Assembly (NCBI GenBank): GCA_045540715.1
Contig: JAZQHT010000013.1
Coordinates: 74,295 to 138,294 of the forward strand
Origin: UMGS1279 sp045540715
Lineage (GTDB): Bacteria > Bacillota > Clostridia > Oscillospirales > Acutalibacteraceae
Length of the DNA: 64,000 nucleotides
Reading direction: 5' to 3'
Under the pieces are notes generated by a model that was given only the letters and a program-made list of their open reading frames with translations, did no database searches and had not been told where the DNA came from. The position numbers and the translations under genes were made by a program. Shown piece by piece: positions 42,425-51,062 of the stretch; within the stretch, counting starts at the first letter, position 1, and every line of letters begins with the position of its first letter.

Positions 42425-42749
42425 TTGGACCTATTGTTACTGTTACTGTTGATAGACCGTTAGGCAGTTATCACCCACGCATAAAAATATATATTATTCT
42501 GTAAATTATGGTTATATTAAAGGAACTTTAGCGGCAGATGGCGAAGAAGAGGATGCTTATATTTTGGGCGTTAACGAACCGGTTTTAGAATTTACAGGAA
42601 GAATTATTGCCGTTATTAACCGTGAAGATGATATAGAAAACAAATGGGTAGTGGCTCCTGAAGGAGTAACCTTTACTATAGAAGAAATAGAAAAATTAAC
42701 ACATTTTCAAGAACAGTTTTTTAGATCAAAAATCACACTATACAAATAA
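42421..42749 (+). pseudogene. inorganic pyrophosphatase-like gene broken by a one-base deletion
   Basis: From ATG 42421 the frame reads MIGPIVTVTVDRPLGSYHPR and then runs into TAA at 42502-42504. Restoring one base near 42480-42481 (CGC-CAT instead of CGC-AT) joins it to the frame ending at 42749. This gives a protein of about 109 residues with NIYYSVNYGYIKG, a PPase-like DGEEEDAYILG segment and EKWVVAPE-like text. The pattern matches small clostridial inorganic pyrophosphatase homologues. It could be a true pseudogene or a sequencing or assembly error. The ATG overlaps the four-helix-bundle stop (ATGA), with AAAGGA upstream. Confidence 0.8.
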
Positions 42750-42764
42750 TCTAGAGGTTTTATT

Positions 42765-43175
42765 ATGTTAGAAATTTCTTGTGGGGTTATTTTATTTACT
42801 ATTAAGAATAACCAACCCTTATTTTTATTAATTAAAGATTACTACGGTAATGTTGGTTTTGCAAAAGGCCATATTGAAAAGGGCGAAACTGAACTAATGG
42901 CGGCATTACGCGAAACAAAAGAAGAAACCTCTATAATACCAAATATTTTAAAGGGTTTTAAAGCCGAAACCGAATATTTAATGCCAAACGGCAACACAAA
43001 AAGGGTTATATATTTTTTGGGTGAATATAACAACCAAACACCAAAACAAAACGAAGATTTTGAAAAGTTTGAGTTTTTAATTTTGCCTTACAACAAGGCT
43101 TATAAAGAACTAACCTTTGAAAACTCTAAAGAACTTTTATTTAAAGCAAACGAATTTATTAATAATCTTATTTAA
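42765..43175 (+). CDS. NUDIX hydrolase, dinucleoside-tetraphosphatase-like
   Basis: This 136-residue NUDIX protein has the box G35-x5-E41-x7-R49-E50-x2-E53-E54 (GHIEKGETELMAALRETKEE). The short form with a YGNVGFAKGH entrance resembles asymmetric Ap4A hydrolases, which remove stress-linked dinucleotides; mutT-like or other substrates are possible. It starts at ATG 42765, 15 nt after the broken pyrophosphatase-like gene, behind AGAGG. The neighbouring SLOG and pyrophosphatase genes also relate to nucleotide phosphates, though that may be chance. Confidence 0.87.
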   Translation: MLEISCGVILFTIKNNQPLFLLIKDYYGNVGFAKGHIEKGETELMAALRETKEETSIIPNILKGFKAETEYLMPNGNTKRVIYFLGEYNNQTPKQNEDFEKFEFLILPYNKAYKELTFENSKELLFKANEFINNLI

Positions 43176-43237
43176 GATTGCTAAAATCAAACTTTTATGG
43201 TATAGTTATTTTAATAGTTCAGTTTTAGGAGTATGGT

Positions 43238-44137
43238 ATGAGAAATTTAACCATTAACAGAGTATCGGCGCCTGCTAACAAGCCTTTTAAATATAAGGTT
43301 TTAGTTGAAGATCGCTCGGTAAAAAAAGACGCCGTTATAATTTCGGGCAGAAAGTGCCGTATGCTTGGCACCATTTCTGATGGTGAAACGAAAACCTTTG
43401 AAATTCATAACGACAAGTGCCGTGTTTACGTTATTGCTAATAATTTTATGCGCAACGTAAGTAACGATTTTTATACTGTTTTGCCCGGTCATAACGAAGT
43501 TACTCTTTCGGGTAAAACCACCTTTAACCCGTTAAATTTCTTTGCCTTTATGTTTAACGGCCTTGCTTCTAACGAAATGGTTAGAAACCGCAAAAGAGTT
43601 AAACAAGCCGGTACTTTTATATTATCTTTAATTTTGGCTGCTTGCATTATATTAGGCATTACTATTGGGGCCATTATTAATGATTTTGCTAATAAAAACG
43701 GTAAAAAATTTACCCACGAGAATATGACCATTACCCTTACAAAAGACTTTAAAAAGCTTGAAAAAGGAACTAAAGATTTTGAGGCGGTTACTAATAACAA
43801 GTTTGAGTTTTATTTTTCTGATGATACGGTTGCAGTTTTTGGAAATAGAGAAACTTATGATGAAAGCCCTTTGCTTTCTGCTTTTACACTAAAAGAGTGT
43901 GCAGATACTTTACTTCATCAATTAAAGTTAGAAGATGAAACCGAATTAAGAGCAGGGCCTAGTTATTTTTATTTTGATTATGAACAAACAGTTAATAATA
44001 AAGCTGTTACCTATTACGTTTTCGTTTATTTAGATACAAAAGGTTTTTGGTATTTTAATTTCTCTTGCCCAACAAATCTTTTAGAACAAAAAGAAGCCGA
44101 AATTTTTAAATACGCTGACAGCGTAACTTTTAAATAA
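43238..44137 (+). CDS. single-pass membrane protein of unknown function
   Basis: I do not recognise this 299-residue protein. Residues 1-110 look like a small beta-rich cytoplasmic domain (KPFKYKVLVEDRSV, DGETKTFEI), followed by a membrane helix near 126-148 (LSLILAACIILGITIG). Residues 155-299 are an exported domain with NMTITLTKDFKKLEKG, which recalls lipoprotein-like domains that open with a predicted beta strand. It starts at ATG behind AGGAG, stands alone, and ends in a terminator shared with the AraC gene. Confidence 0.75.
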   Translation: MRNLTINRVSAPANKPFKYKVLVEDRSVKKDAVIISGRKCRMLGTISDGETKTFEIHNDKCRVYVIANNFMRNVSNDFYTVLPGHNEVTLSGKTTFNPLNFFAFMFNGLASNEMVRNRKRVKQAGTFILSLILAACIILGITIGAIINDFANKNGKKFTHENMTITLTKDFKKLEKGTKDFEAVTNNKFEFYFSDDTVAVFGNRETYDESPLLSAFTLKECADTLLHQLKLEDETELRAGPSYFYFDYEQTVNNKAVTYYVFVYLDTKGFWYFNFSCPTNLLEQKEAEIFKYADSVTFK

Positions 44138-44139
44138 GC

Positions 44140-44172
44140 AAAAAGGATTTAGCAAAAGCTAAATCCTTTTTA
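44140..44172. terminator. bidirectional intrinsic terminator
   Basis: AAAAAGGATTTAGC-AAAA-GCTAAATCCTTTTT between convergent genes. Confidence 0.9.
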
Positions 44173-44173
44173 T

Positions 44174-44980
44174 TTATATTTTTTTGCCCTCTTTTGAAGG
44201 GCTATATCCAAATAGTTTTACAAATCCGCGATAAAATGAGGTATAATCTAAAAAGCCGCACTCACTATAAACTTCGGTTGGTTTTTTGCCGCACGCAATA
44301 AGGTTTTGTGCAATAAGCAAGCGCTTTTCTGTTAAATATTTTAAAGGTGTTGTTTTTAGTTCCTTTTTAAAAATTCTATATAAATAACTCTCACTTACAC
44401 TAAGCTTGTTAGCAATTTCTTCAATGCTAGAAATTGTAAATAAATTTTCATTTATTTCTGTTATGGCTTTGCTTATAAGCGGATGTATATTTTCCCATAA
44501 AGCAGGATCTTCGCCAATATCAGATAGGCTTAAATTATAAATAAGTTCTTTTATTATCATTGAAAGCATATCTTTAAATTCTTCATTTTTAAGCACCGAA
44601 CTGTAATAATCGGTTTTTTTAAAAAGCTCGGTAATTATAGGGCGGTGCTTACAATTTATTATTTCAATATCTTTTGGCAGTAAATCAATATTATTAATGC
44701 CCAAACTTGTGGGATTAAAAAGTATATTATATCTTTCGTAATCTTTAGAAGAATCAACCTGCACAAAATGATATGAATTGGGCTTTATTATTACAAGATC
44801 GTCCTTTTTTAACTTATATTTGCGGTTTTCTATAACGTGACTAACGTCGCCGTTTAATATATATAACAACTCGTAATCGTTATGTGTATGTATTGCCATT
44901 GCGTCTTTTTTGGGGCTTACATATTTTAAATGGTTAATAATTAATCCGTTTGCAGCATTTTCGTGCACTATATATTTCAT
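44174..44980 (-). CDS. AraC-family regulator of the amino-sugar/oxidoreductase operon
   Basis: I place the start at ATG 44980 behind AGGTG (268 residues, MKYIVHENAANG); the longer frame lacks a site. Residues about 15-90 form an AraC-type cupin (HTHNDYELLYILNGDVSH) and the last 100 residues hold two helix-turn-helix motifs (ISSIEEIANKLSVSESYLYRIFK and PTEVYSECGFLDYTSFYRGF). It is divergent from the operon starting at 45116, and the gap holds three phased GCARTATA repeats. It probably activates that operon on binding a sugar. Confidence 0.9.
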   Translation of the reverse strand: MKYIVHENAANGLIINHLKYVSPKKDAMAIHTHNDYELLYILNGDVSHVIENRKYKLKKDDLVIIKPNSYHFVQVDSSKDYERYNILFNPTSLGINNIDLLPKDIEIINCKHRPIITELFKKTDYYSSVLKNEEFKDMLSMIIKELIYNLSLSDIGEDPALWENIHPLISKAITEINENLFTISSIEEIANKLSVSESYLYRIFKKELKTTPLKYLTEKRLLIAQNLIACGKKPTEVYSECGFLDYTSFYRGFVKLFGYSPSKEGKKI

Positions 44981-45021
44981 ATTATCACCTAAAAACATTT
45001 TAACATTATAGTTCATAAAAT

Positions 45022-45093
45022 GCAATATAAATGTGGAAATATAGCAATATACTTTTTATTTTATGCAGTATATACTAAACTTGTAAATATAAT
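45022..45093 (+). promoter_or_regulatory. AraC operator repeats and operon promoter
   Basis: GCAATATA at 45022-45029, GCAATATA at 45044-45051 and GCAGTATA at 45065-45072 are direct repeats 22 and 21 bp apart (two turns each). A TATAAT -10 lies at 45088-45093. The third repeat covers the expected -35 position, which otherwise has no good match, as in activator-dependent promoters. Confidence 0.72.
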
Positions 45094-45115
45094 TATATTA
45101 TAAGGAGTTAATTTT

Positions 45116-46189
45116 ATGAAAAAACTTAACTTAGCAATTATTGGTCAAGGCAGAAGCGGTAAAAATATTCACGGTCTTTTTTACGGCACAGAAGATAATA
45201 TTTATTTCAACGTTAAATACGTTGTAGATGGCGATGAATTTAGACGTGGTGTTGCAAAAAATCAATACCCCGGTTGCGAAACCTTTGCAACATATCAAGA
45301 ACTTTTCACAAAAGACGATATTGATTTAGTTGTTAATGCTTCTTATTCCGAAATGCACTACCCCATCACAAAAGATTTATTAATGCACAAATTCAACGTT
45401 ATGGTTGAAAAGCCTTTCGGCAGAAACCGTTATGAGTGCGAAGATCTTATTAAAACCGCTAAAGATAACGGCGTTAAGGTTTTTGTATTCCAACAAACCT
45501 TCTTTGCAGATTTTTACACCAAAGCTGTTGAAGTTATAAATAGCGGTGTATTAGGCGAAATTAAGCAGGTTGATTTACGCTATAATGGCCTTGCTCGTCG
45601 TTGGGACTGGCAAACTCTACAAAAACGTCTTGCAGGTAGCGTTTATAACACAGGCCCTCACCCATTAGGTCTTGCTTTAGGCTTTTTAGATTTTGATAAA
45701 AATGCCAAGGTTGTGTTCTCTCGTTTAGATAAAGCATTAACAAGCGGTGATGCTGAAGACTACGCTAAAATTATTATTACAGCACCAAATAAACCTGTTA
45801 TTGACGTTGAAATTAGCGCTATTGACGCTTTTTCTGCAGATTTACTTAAAATTCAAGGTACAAAAGGTACTTACACCTCAACCGCAGGCAGCTATAAATA
45901 TAAATACATAGTGGATGGCGAAAACCCCGAACGTCCTGTTGAAGAAAACTTCTTAAAAGACGAAAAGGGCGAACCCATTTATTGCGGCGAAACCTTGATT
46001 ACACACGAAGAAAGCGGCGAAATGAACGGTTCTTCTGCTTTTACAACTGCCGTTGCAGAAGCTTATAAAGACGTTTACTATAACCTAACTGAAAATAAGC
46101 CTGTTCGCATCACCCCCGAAATGGCAACAGAAATTATTGCTATTATTGATAAGGTTCACACAGATAACCCCATGCCTTTAATTTTTTAA
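45116..46189 (+). CDS. Gfo/Idh/MocA oxidoreductase 1
   Basis: This 357-residue NAD(P)-dependent sugar oxidoreductase is the first gene of the AraC-controlled operon. The Rossmann loop IIGQGRSGKNIHG is at 8-20, and the family Lys of EKPFGRNR near 100 is the usual catalytic residue of the EKP motif. YNTGPHPLGLAL near 180 gives the substrate-side His. Gfo/Idh/MocA members oxidise or reduce sugar hydroxyls (for example at C3) or reduce imines. Start ATG behind AAGGAG. Confidence 0.92.
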   Translation: MKKLNLAIIGQGRSGKNIHGLFYGTEDNIYFNVKYVVDGDEFRRGVAKNQYPGCETFATYQELFTKDDIDLVVNASYSEMHYPITKDLLMHKFNVMVEKPFGRNRYECEDLIKTAKDNGVKVFVFQQTFFADFYTKAVEVINSGVLGEIKQVDLRYNGLARRWDWQTLQKRLAGSVYNTGPHPLGLALGFLDFDKNAKVVFSRLDKALTSGDAEDYAKIIITAPNKPVIDVEISAIDAFSADLLKIQGTKGTYTSTAGSYKYKYIVDGENPERPVEENFLKDEKGEPIYCGETLITHEESGEMNGSSAFTTAVAEAYKDVYYNLTENKPVRITPEMATEIIAIIDKVHTDNPMPLIF

Positions 46190-46210
46190 TTAACTTTTAG
46201 GAGAAGCAAA

Positions 46211-47071
46211 ATGAAAAAGGTTGTAATGCTTGGTTGTGAAAACGGCCACGTTAATTCGTTTTTAAACTTTATTAAAGAGGGCTCTTACCCCGAAATTGAG
46301 GTAATTGGCGCATATAGTGAAGACAAAGAGGCAATGCAAAAATTAGAAGATAATTATGGCGTGCCACAAATGTCTTCTTACGATGAAGCCGTTGGCAAGG
46401 TTGACGGCATTATTGTAACAGCTCGTCACGGGGGGCTTCATTACAAATTTGCAAAGCCATATATTGAAAGCGGTGTGGTTATGTTTATTGATAAACCCAT
46501 CACCGTTTCTGAAGAAGATGCTTTAAACTTTATGGCAGAACTTAAAGAGAACAACATTAAAATTACAGGTGGTTCTTGCTTAAAACATATTGATTTTATT
46601 AAAGAACTAAAAGAAGACAACAAAGACGGCGAAACTATTGGCGGACTTGTTCGTGCTCCCATTTGGTTTGATAACCCCTGGGGTGGACTATTCTTCTACG
46701 CAGGGCATTTAGTTGAAGCTTTGCTTGAAATTTATGGAAGATACCCCATAAGCGTTAAAGCATATAAAAAAGGCAAAGGCGTTTTGGTTGTATTTAATTA
46801 TGAAAGCTATAATATAACCGGTCTATTTTCTGAAGACAGCGCTCATTATTACGCCGCAAGATATACTAAAGATTCTACCAAAGCCAAAGAACTTGAGGTT
46901 AACGACCCCTGGTTTAAAGCAGAGTTTAACGAGTTTTACGATATTTTGTGCAATAATGGCGAAGTTAAAATTTCTTATAAAGATTTTATTGCCCCTGTTT
47001 TTGTTATGAACGCAATTAACCGCAGTTTAGAAAGCGGACAAGAAGAAAAAGTAACGGAGTATAATGTATAA
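46211..47071 (+). CDS. Gfo/Idh/MocA oxidoreductase 2, short form
   Basis: This 286-residue member is shorter than the usual 340-390. The N-terminal loop is VMLGCENGHVNSF, and the EKP position reads DKPITVSEED near 98, with the catalytic Lys kept. A His in FYAGHLVEALLEIYG near 170 is in place. The C-terminal beta-sheet domain is reduced, so it may work with a different partner or substrate from the other two oxidoreductases in the operon. It follows gene 1 by 21 nt behind AGGAG and overlaps the isomerase gene by one base (TAATG). Confidence 0.88.
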   Translation: MKKVVMLGCENGHVNSFLNFIKEGSYPEIEVIGAYSEDKEAMQKLEDNYGVPQMSSYDEAVGKVDGIIVTARHGGLHYKFAKPYIESGVVMFIDKPITVSEEDALNFMAELKENNIKITGGSCLKHIDFIKELKEDNKDGETIGGLVRAPIWFDNPWGGLFFYAGHLVEALLEIYGRYPISVKAYKKGKGVLVVFNYESYNITGLFSEDSAHYYAARYTKDSTKAKELEVNDPWFKAEFNEFYDILCNNGEVKISYKDFIAPVFVMNAINRSLESGQEEKVTEYNV

Positions 47072-47925
47072 TGGCTAAATTTTTATTATCGGCTTTCTCT
47101 GACGAATATGCCGACAGCTTTACAGAACAACTAGAAGCACTTAAAAAATTTGAAATTGACTACACCGAGCTACGCTTTATTGACAAAAAGAATATTGCAG
47201 AGCTTAACGTTTGCGAATTAAGAGACGTTAAAACAAAGCTAGACTATTATGGCATTTCGGCTTCTGCTATCGGTTCTCCTTTAGGTAAAATTTCTTTGGA
47301 CGATGATTTTAACGCCCATTTAGAAAAGGCAAAAAACGTTTTTTCTATTGCTAATACTCTAAAGGTTAAAAATATTCGTATGTTTAGCTTTTACCCTCAC
47401 GAAAATATTGATATTTTAAAAAGCGAAGACGAAGTTTTTGAAAAATTAGAAAAATTAATTTCGCTTTCTGAAGAATATGGCGTTACCCTTTGCCACGAAA
47501 ACGAAGCCAAGATTTATGGTGAAAGTCCCGAAAACTGCTTAAAAATTATGAAGCAATTTAACGGCAGAATTAAATGCGTTTTTGATATGGGCAACTTTGT
47601 TTTAGATGGCTTTAAACCATATCCCGATGGGCTAAACACCTTAAAAGAACATATTGAATATTTCCATATTAAAGATTCTTTAAAAGCAGGAGCAATTGTG
47701 CCTGCAGGTTGTGGTGAAGCCAACATTAAAAAAATTTTAATTGATTATAAAAAAGATATGAAAAAAGACACCTTCATTACTTTAGAGCCACATTTGCAAA
47801 CCTTTTCAGGTCTTAATGCACTTGTTGGCAAAAGTTTTGATAACCCTTATAAATATCCCGACGGTAAAACCGCTTTTTGCGATGCCGTTGAAAAAATTAA
47901 AACCATTTTAGGTGAAGTACAATGA
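47071..47925 (+). CDS. sugar phosphate isomerase/epimerase (AP endonuclease 2 TIM barrel)
   Basis: This 284-residue TIM-barrel protein is of the xylose-isomerase-like/IolE-IolI family. Metal-binding residues are likely in CHENEAKIYG near 145 (Glu), VFDMGNF near 172 (Asp), YFHIKDS near 198 (His) and ITLEPHL near 236 (Glu). Members epimerise or dehydrate keto sugars and often partner Gfo/Idh/MocA enzymes. It is joined to both neighbours by 1-4 nt overlaps, so expression is tightly coupled. Confidence 0.9.
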   Translation: MAKFLLSAFSDEYADSFTEQLEALKKFEIDYTELRFIDKKNIAELNVCELRDVKTKLDYYGISASAIGSPLGKISLDDDFNAHLEKAKNVFSIANTLKVKNIRMFSFYPHENIDILKSEDEVFEKLEKLISLSEEYGVTLCHENEAKIYGESPENCLKIMKQFNGRIKCVFDMGNFVLDGFKPYPDGLNTLKEHIEYFHIKDSLKAGAIVPAGCGEANIKKILIDYKKDMKKDTFITLEPHLQTFSGLNALVGKSFDNPYKYPDGKTAFCDAVEKIKTILGEVQ

Positions 47926-48680
47926 AAGAATTTAAAAAAGATTTATTAGTAGTAAAACAATACGAAAACCGTACCCTTATGGGTGAAGGGGCAGCAAATG
48001 ATATTTCGGCTAAGATAAACGAACTTTTAGATAAAAAACAAGAGCTTAATATTATTTTTGCAGCAGCCCCCAGTCAAAACGACGTTTTACTTAGTTTAAT
48101 CAACAATAAAACTATTGACTGGACACGTATAAACGCTTACCATATGGACGAATACGTTGGACTTTCTAAAGATGCTCCGCAAGGTTTTGGTAACTTTTTA
48201 AAGGAACATATTTTTTCACTTGTTCCCTTTAAAAGCATTAACTACATAAACTGCGAAGCCTCTGACGTAGAAGCTGAGTGCGAAAGATATTCTAAACTTC
48301 TTAAAGAAAACCCAACCGACATTGTTATTATGGGTATTGGCGAAAATGGTCATATTGCTTTTAACGACCCACCCGTTGCCGATTTTAACGACAGCAAAAT
48401 GGTTAAAAAGGTAAAGTTAGATGAAATTTGCCGTCAACAACAAGTAAACGACGGTTGCTTTGAGAATATTTCACTAGTTCCTACACACGCTATGACCTTA
48501 ACCGTTCCAACCTTAGTTAAAGCACCATATCTATTTTGCATAGTTCCTGCTAAAACAAAGGCAAATGCAGTTAAAGAAACCTTAACCGGTACTATTGACG
48601 AGCACTGCCCTGCTACAATTTTAAGAAAGCAAGAAAACGCAATACTTTATTTAGATAACGAAAGTTCGGTATTATTATGA
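47922..48680 (+). CDS. nagB: NagB-like glucosamine-6-phosphate deaminase/isomerase
   Basis: This 252-residue NagB-fold protein keeps the catalytic Asp in YHMDEYVGL, while the active-site loop reads GIGENGHIAFNDPP. E. coli NagB has GNDGHIAFNEP, so the Asp141 position is Asn and the Glu148 position is Asp here. It should convert an amino-sugar 6-phosphate to a keto-sugar phosphate plus ammonia, but the altered triad may reflect another substrate. It overlaps both neighbours (ATGA at each end). Confidence 0.85.
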   Translation: MKEFKKDLLVVKQYENRTLMGEGAANDISAKINELLDKKQELNIIFAAAPSQNDVLLSLINNKTIDWTRINAYHMDEYVGLSKDAPQGFGNFLKEHIFSLVPFKSINYINCEASDVEAECERYSKLLKENPTDIVIMGIGENGHIAFNDPPVADFNDSKMVKKVKLDEICRQQQVNDGCFENISLVPTHAMTLTVPTLVKAPYLFCIVPAKTKANAVKETLTGTIDEHCPATILRKQENAILYLDNESSVLL

Positions 48681-49828
48681 GTTTAATTAAAATTAAAAGC
48701 GACCGCATAATTACAGAAAACGGCCTTTTTGACGGTTTTGTTTATTTAGAAAACGATAAGATTTTATCGGTTACTAAAGAAGATAAACCCTGCGATATTG
48801 AATATAATTTTGTTGGCCGCTACCTATCTCCCGGCTTTATTGATATGCACACCCACGGTGCTGGTGGTCATCCCTTTTTAAACACAACAAAAGAAGACGT
48901 TTTAAAGGCGGTAGAGTGCCACTTAAATTATGGTACTACCACCATTTTACCCACCATTTCGGCTTCTCCTTTTTTAGATATGAAAGAGGCCGTAATTGCA
49001 ATTAAAGAAGCAATAGACTGCGGCGAAAGTAATGCTAACATTTTGGGTGCACATTTAGAAGGACCTTACCTTTCTAAAGAACAATGTGGCGCACAATGTC
49101 CAACCTTTATTACAGAACCCATAAAAAACGATTACGTAGATTTGATTGAAAATTATGGCAAATATATTGCACGTTGGACCTATGCTCCTGAAAAAGATAA
49201 TAACGGTGAATTTTGCAAATATTTAACTAATAAAGGCATTATCGCTTCCGCAGGCCACACCAACGCAAAATATGAAGATATGAAGGTTGCAATTGATAAC
49301 GGGTGTAATTTAATTACCCACCTTTACTCTTGCACTTCAACCATTACACGCGAATATGGGTTTAGATCTTTAGGTGTTATTGAATCTGCTTTTTTACGTG
49401 ATGAGCTTTACGTTGAAATTATTGCAGATGGTAAACACTTACCTATTGACCTTGTTAAATTAATTATAAAAATTAAGGGTACCGATAAAACCGCCCTTAT
49501 AACAGATAGCCTAGAAATTGCTTGTACTGATATTAAAGAAGGCGTTATGGGCGGCACCGAATTTATTGTTGAAGACGGTGTTTGCAAACTAAAAGATCGC
49601 TCGGCTTTTGCAGGCAGCGTTGCAACCACAAACCGACTTGTTAAATTTATTGCACATGAATGTGGTTTTGGTATATTAGACGCTGTTAAAATGATTACCA
49701 AAGTGCCCGCAGAAATATTGGGACTTAATAAAGGCTTAATCGCAAGTGGCAAAGATGCCGATATTATTATTTTTGACGATGAAATTGCGGTTTCTGATAT
49801 TTTTGTAATGGGCAAAAAAGTTAAGTAG
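48677..49828 (+). CDS. nagA: N-acetylglucosamine-6-phosphate deacetylase
   Basis: This 383-residue amidohydrolase has metal and substrate motifs HTHGAGGH near 57, GAHLEGPYLS near 125, AGHTNA near 195, HLYSC near 217 and ITDSLE near 275 (catalytic Asp). It removes acetate from GlcNAc-6-phosphate or a related N-acetyl sugar phosphate. It directly follows the nagB-like gene with a 4-nt overlap, and this pairing supports an amino-sugar pathway. Confidence 0.92.
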   Translation: MSLIKIKSDRIITENGLFDGFVYLENDKILSVTKEDKPCDIEYNFVGRYLSPGFIDMHTHGAGGHPFLNTTKEDVLKAVECHLNYGTTTILPTISASPFLDMKEAVIAIKEAIDCGESNANILGAHLEGPYLSKEQCGAQCPTFITEPIKNDYVDLIENYGKYIARWTYAPEKDNNGEFCKYLTNKGIIASAGHTNAKYEDMKVAIDNGCNLITHLYSCTSTITREYGFRSLGVIESAFLRDELYVEIIADGKHLPIDLVKLIIKIKGTDKTALITDSLEIACTDIKEGVMGGTEFIVEDGVCKLKDRSAFAGSVATTNRLVKFIAHECGFGILDAVKMITKVPAEILGLNKGLIASGKDADIIIFDDEIAVSDIFVMGKKVK

Positions 49829-49836
49829 GTATTTTT

Positions 49837-51003
49837 ATGGAAAAGACAGTAAAAATTGGTATAATTGGCATTGGCAATATGGGTTCGGCTCACGCTAACT
49901 GCATTTATAAAAACGAAATTAAGGGTTTAACCCTTACCGCAGTTTGCGATAAAAGTCCCTTTAGACGTGACTACTGTAAAGAAAATTTTAAGGACGTTTT
50001 GATTTTTGATAATTATAAAGCTTTAATTGATTCTAAGACAGTAGAAGCAATAATTATTGCGGTTCCCCACCCAATGCATGCAGATATTGCAATGTACGCA
50101 TTAGAAAATGGTGTTAACGTTTTGGTTGAAAAACCTGTTGACGTAACTGTTAGTAAGGCAAAAAAACTTAACGAAATTGCAAATAGTAGCGGCAAGGTTT
50201 TTGCCATTATGTTTAACCAAAGAACAAACGAAATTTTTATTAAAGCGCGCGAAATTATTAAAAGCGGTGTTTTAGGTAATATAAAACGTAATTCTTGGGT
50301 TATAACCAACTGGTACCGTCCTCAAAGTTATTATGACAGCGGCTCTTGGCGTGCTTCTTGGCGCGGTGAAGGCGGCGGCGTGCTTATTAACCAAAGTCCC
50401 CACAACCTTGACTTATGGCAATGGATTTGCGGCGAACCCGAAGAAATTACAGCAATTATTTCTTATGGTAAATATCATAATATTGAGGTTGACGACGAAG
50501 TCACAATTTACGCAAAATACCCTGATGGCTCAACCGGTACCTTTATTACTTCAACGGGTGAGCTACCGGGTACTAACCGTCTTGAAATTGCTTGCGATAA
50601 AGGTAAAATGGTGCTTGAAAACGGTATGTTAAAACTTTGGAAGCTAAGCGAAAGCGAAAGGGTTTTCTGTTTTGACGATACTAAAGGCCCCAAAATGACC
50701 TACGAAGAATTTAAGTGCGACTGTGAAATTGCTCACAAAGGCATTTTACAAAACTTTGCAAACGCAATTTTATATGGTGAAGAATTGATTTCACCCGGTA
50801 CTGACGGCATTAAAGAGCTTTCAATTTCTAATGCGGCTTACCTTTCTTCTTGGAAAGGCTCAGCACCTGTAAAACTTCCGCTTGATGCAGAAGAATATGA
50901 TAAATATTTTTATGAAAAGGTTGAAAAATCTACCTTCGATGAAACAAAAGAATCGCATTTTGAAGGCGGATGCTACTTACCCCGCTGGTTTGTAAACTGG
51001 TAA
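49837..51003 (+). CDS. Gfo/Idh/MocA oxidoreductase 3
   Basis: This 388-residue oxidoreductase closes the operon. The Rossmann loop is GIIGIGNMGSAHA at 7-19, the EKP motif VEKPVDV near 101, and the substrate-side His is in NQSPHNLDLWQW near 190. The text RPQSYYDSGSWRASWRGEGG is typical of members acting on N-acetyl sugars or glycosides, such as the GH109-like and wlbA-like branch; that link is from memory. The ribosome site is weak (TAGGT). Confidence 0.9.
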   Translation: MEKTVKIGIIGIGNMGSAHANCIYKNEIKGLTLTAVCDKSPFRRDYCKENFKDVLIFDNYKALIDSKTVEAIIIAVPHPMHADIAMYALENGVNVLVEKPVDVTVSKAKKLNEIANSSGKVFAIMFNQRTNEIFIKAREIIKSGVLGNIKRNSWVITNWYRPQSYYDSGSWRASWRGEGGGVLINQSPHNLDLWQWICGEPEEITAIISYGKYHNIEVDDEVTIYAKYPDGSTGTFITSTGELPGTNRLEIACDKGKMVLENGMLKLWKLSESERVFCFDDTKGPKMTYEEFKCDCEIAHKGILQNFANAILYGEELISPGTDGIKELSISNAAYLSSWKGSAPVKLPLDAEEYDKYFYEKVEKSTFDETKESHFEGGCYLPRWFVNW

Positions 51004-51005
51004 TA

Positions 51006-51062
51006 TTAACCCCCACCGTTATTTTCTCATAAAATAGAGAAACTAATGGCGGGGGTATTTTT
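51006..51062 (+). terminator. long intrinsic terminator of the amino-sugar operon
   Basis: A stem of about 18 bp, with mismatches, pairs CCCCCACCGTTATTTTCTC with its near complement ending GGCGGGGG, then ATTTTT. Confidence 0.88.

Noticed and set aside
40818..43175. Prophage or integrative element at tRNA-Arg
   Set aside because: No integrase, no direct repeat of the tRNA 3' end and no phage genes were seen.
44981..45025. Longer N-terminus of the AraC regulator
   Set aside because: There is no ribosome site, whereas ATG 44980 has AGGTG at good spacing.
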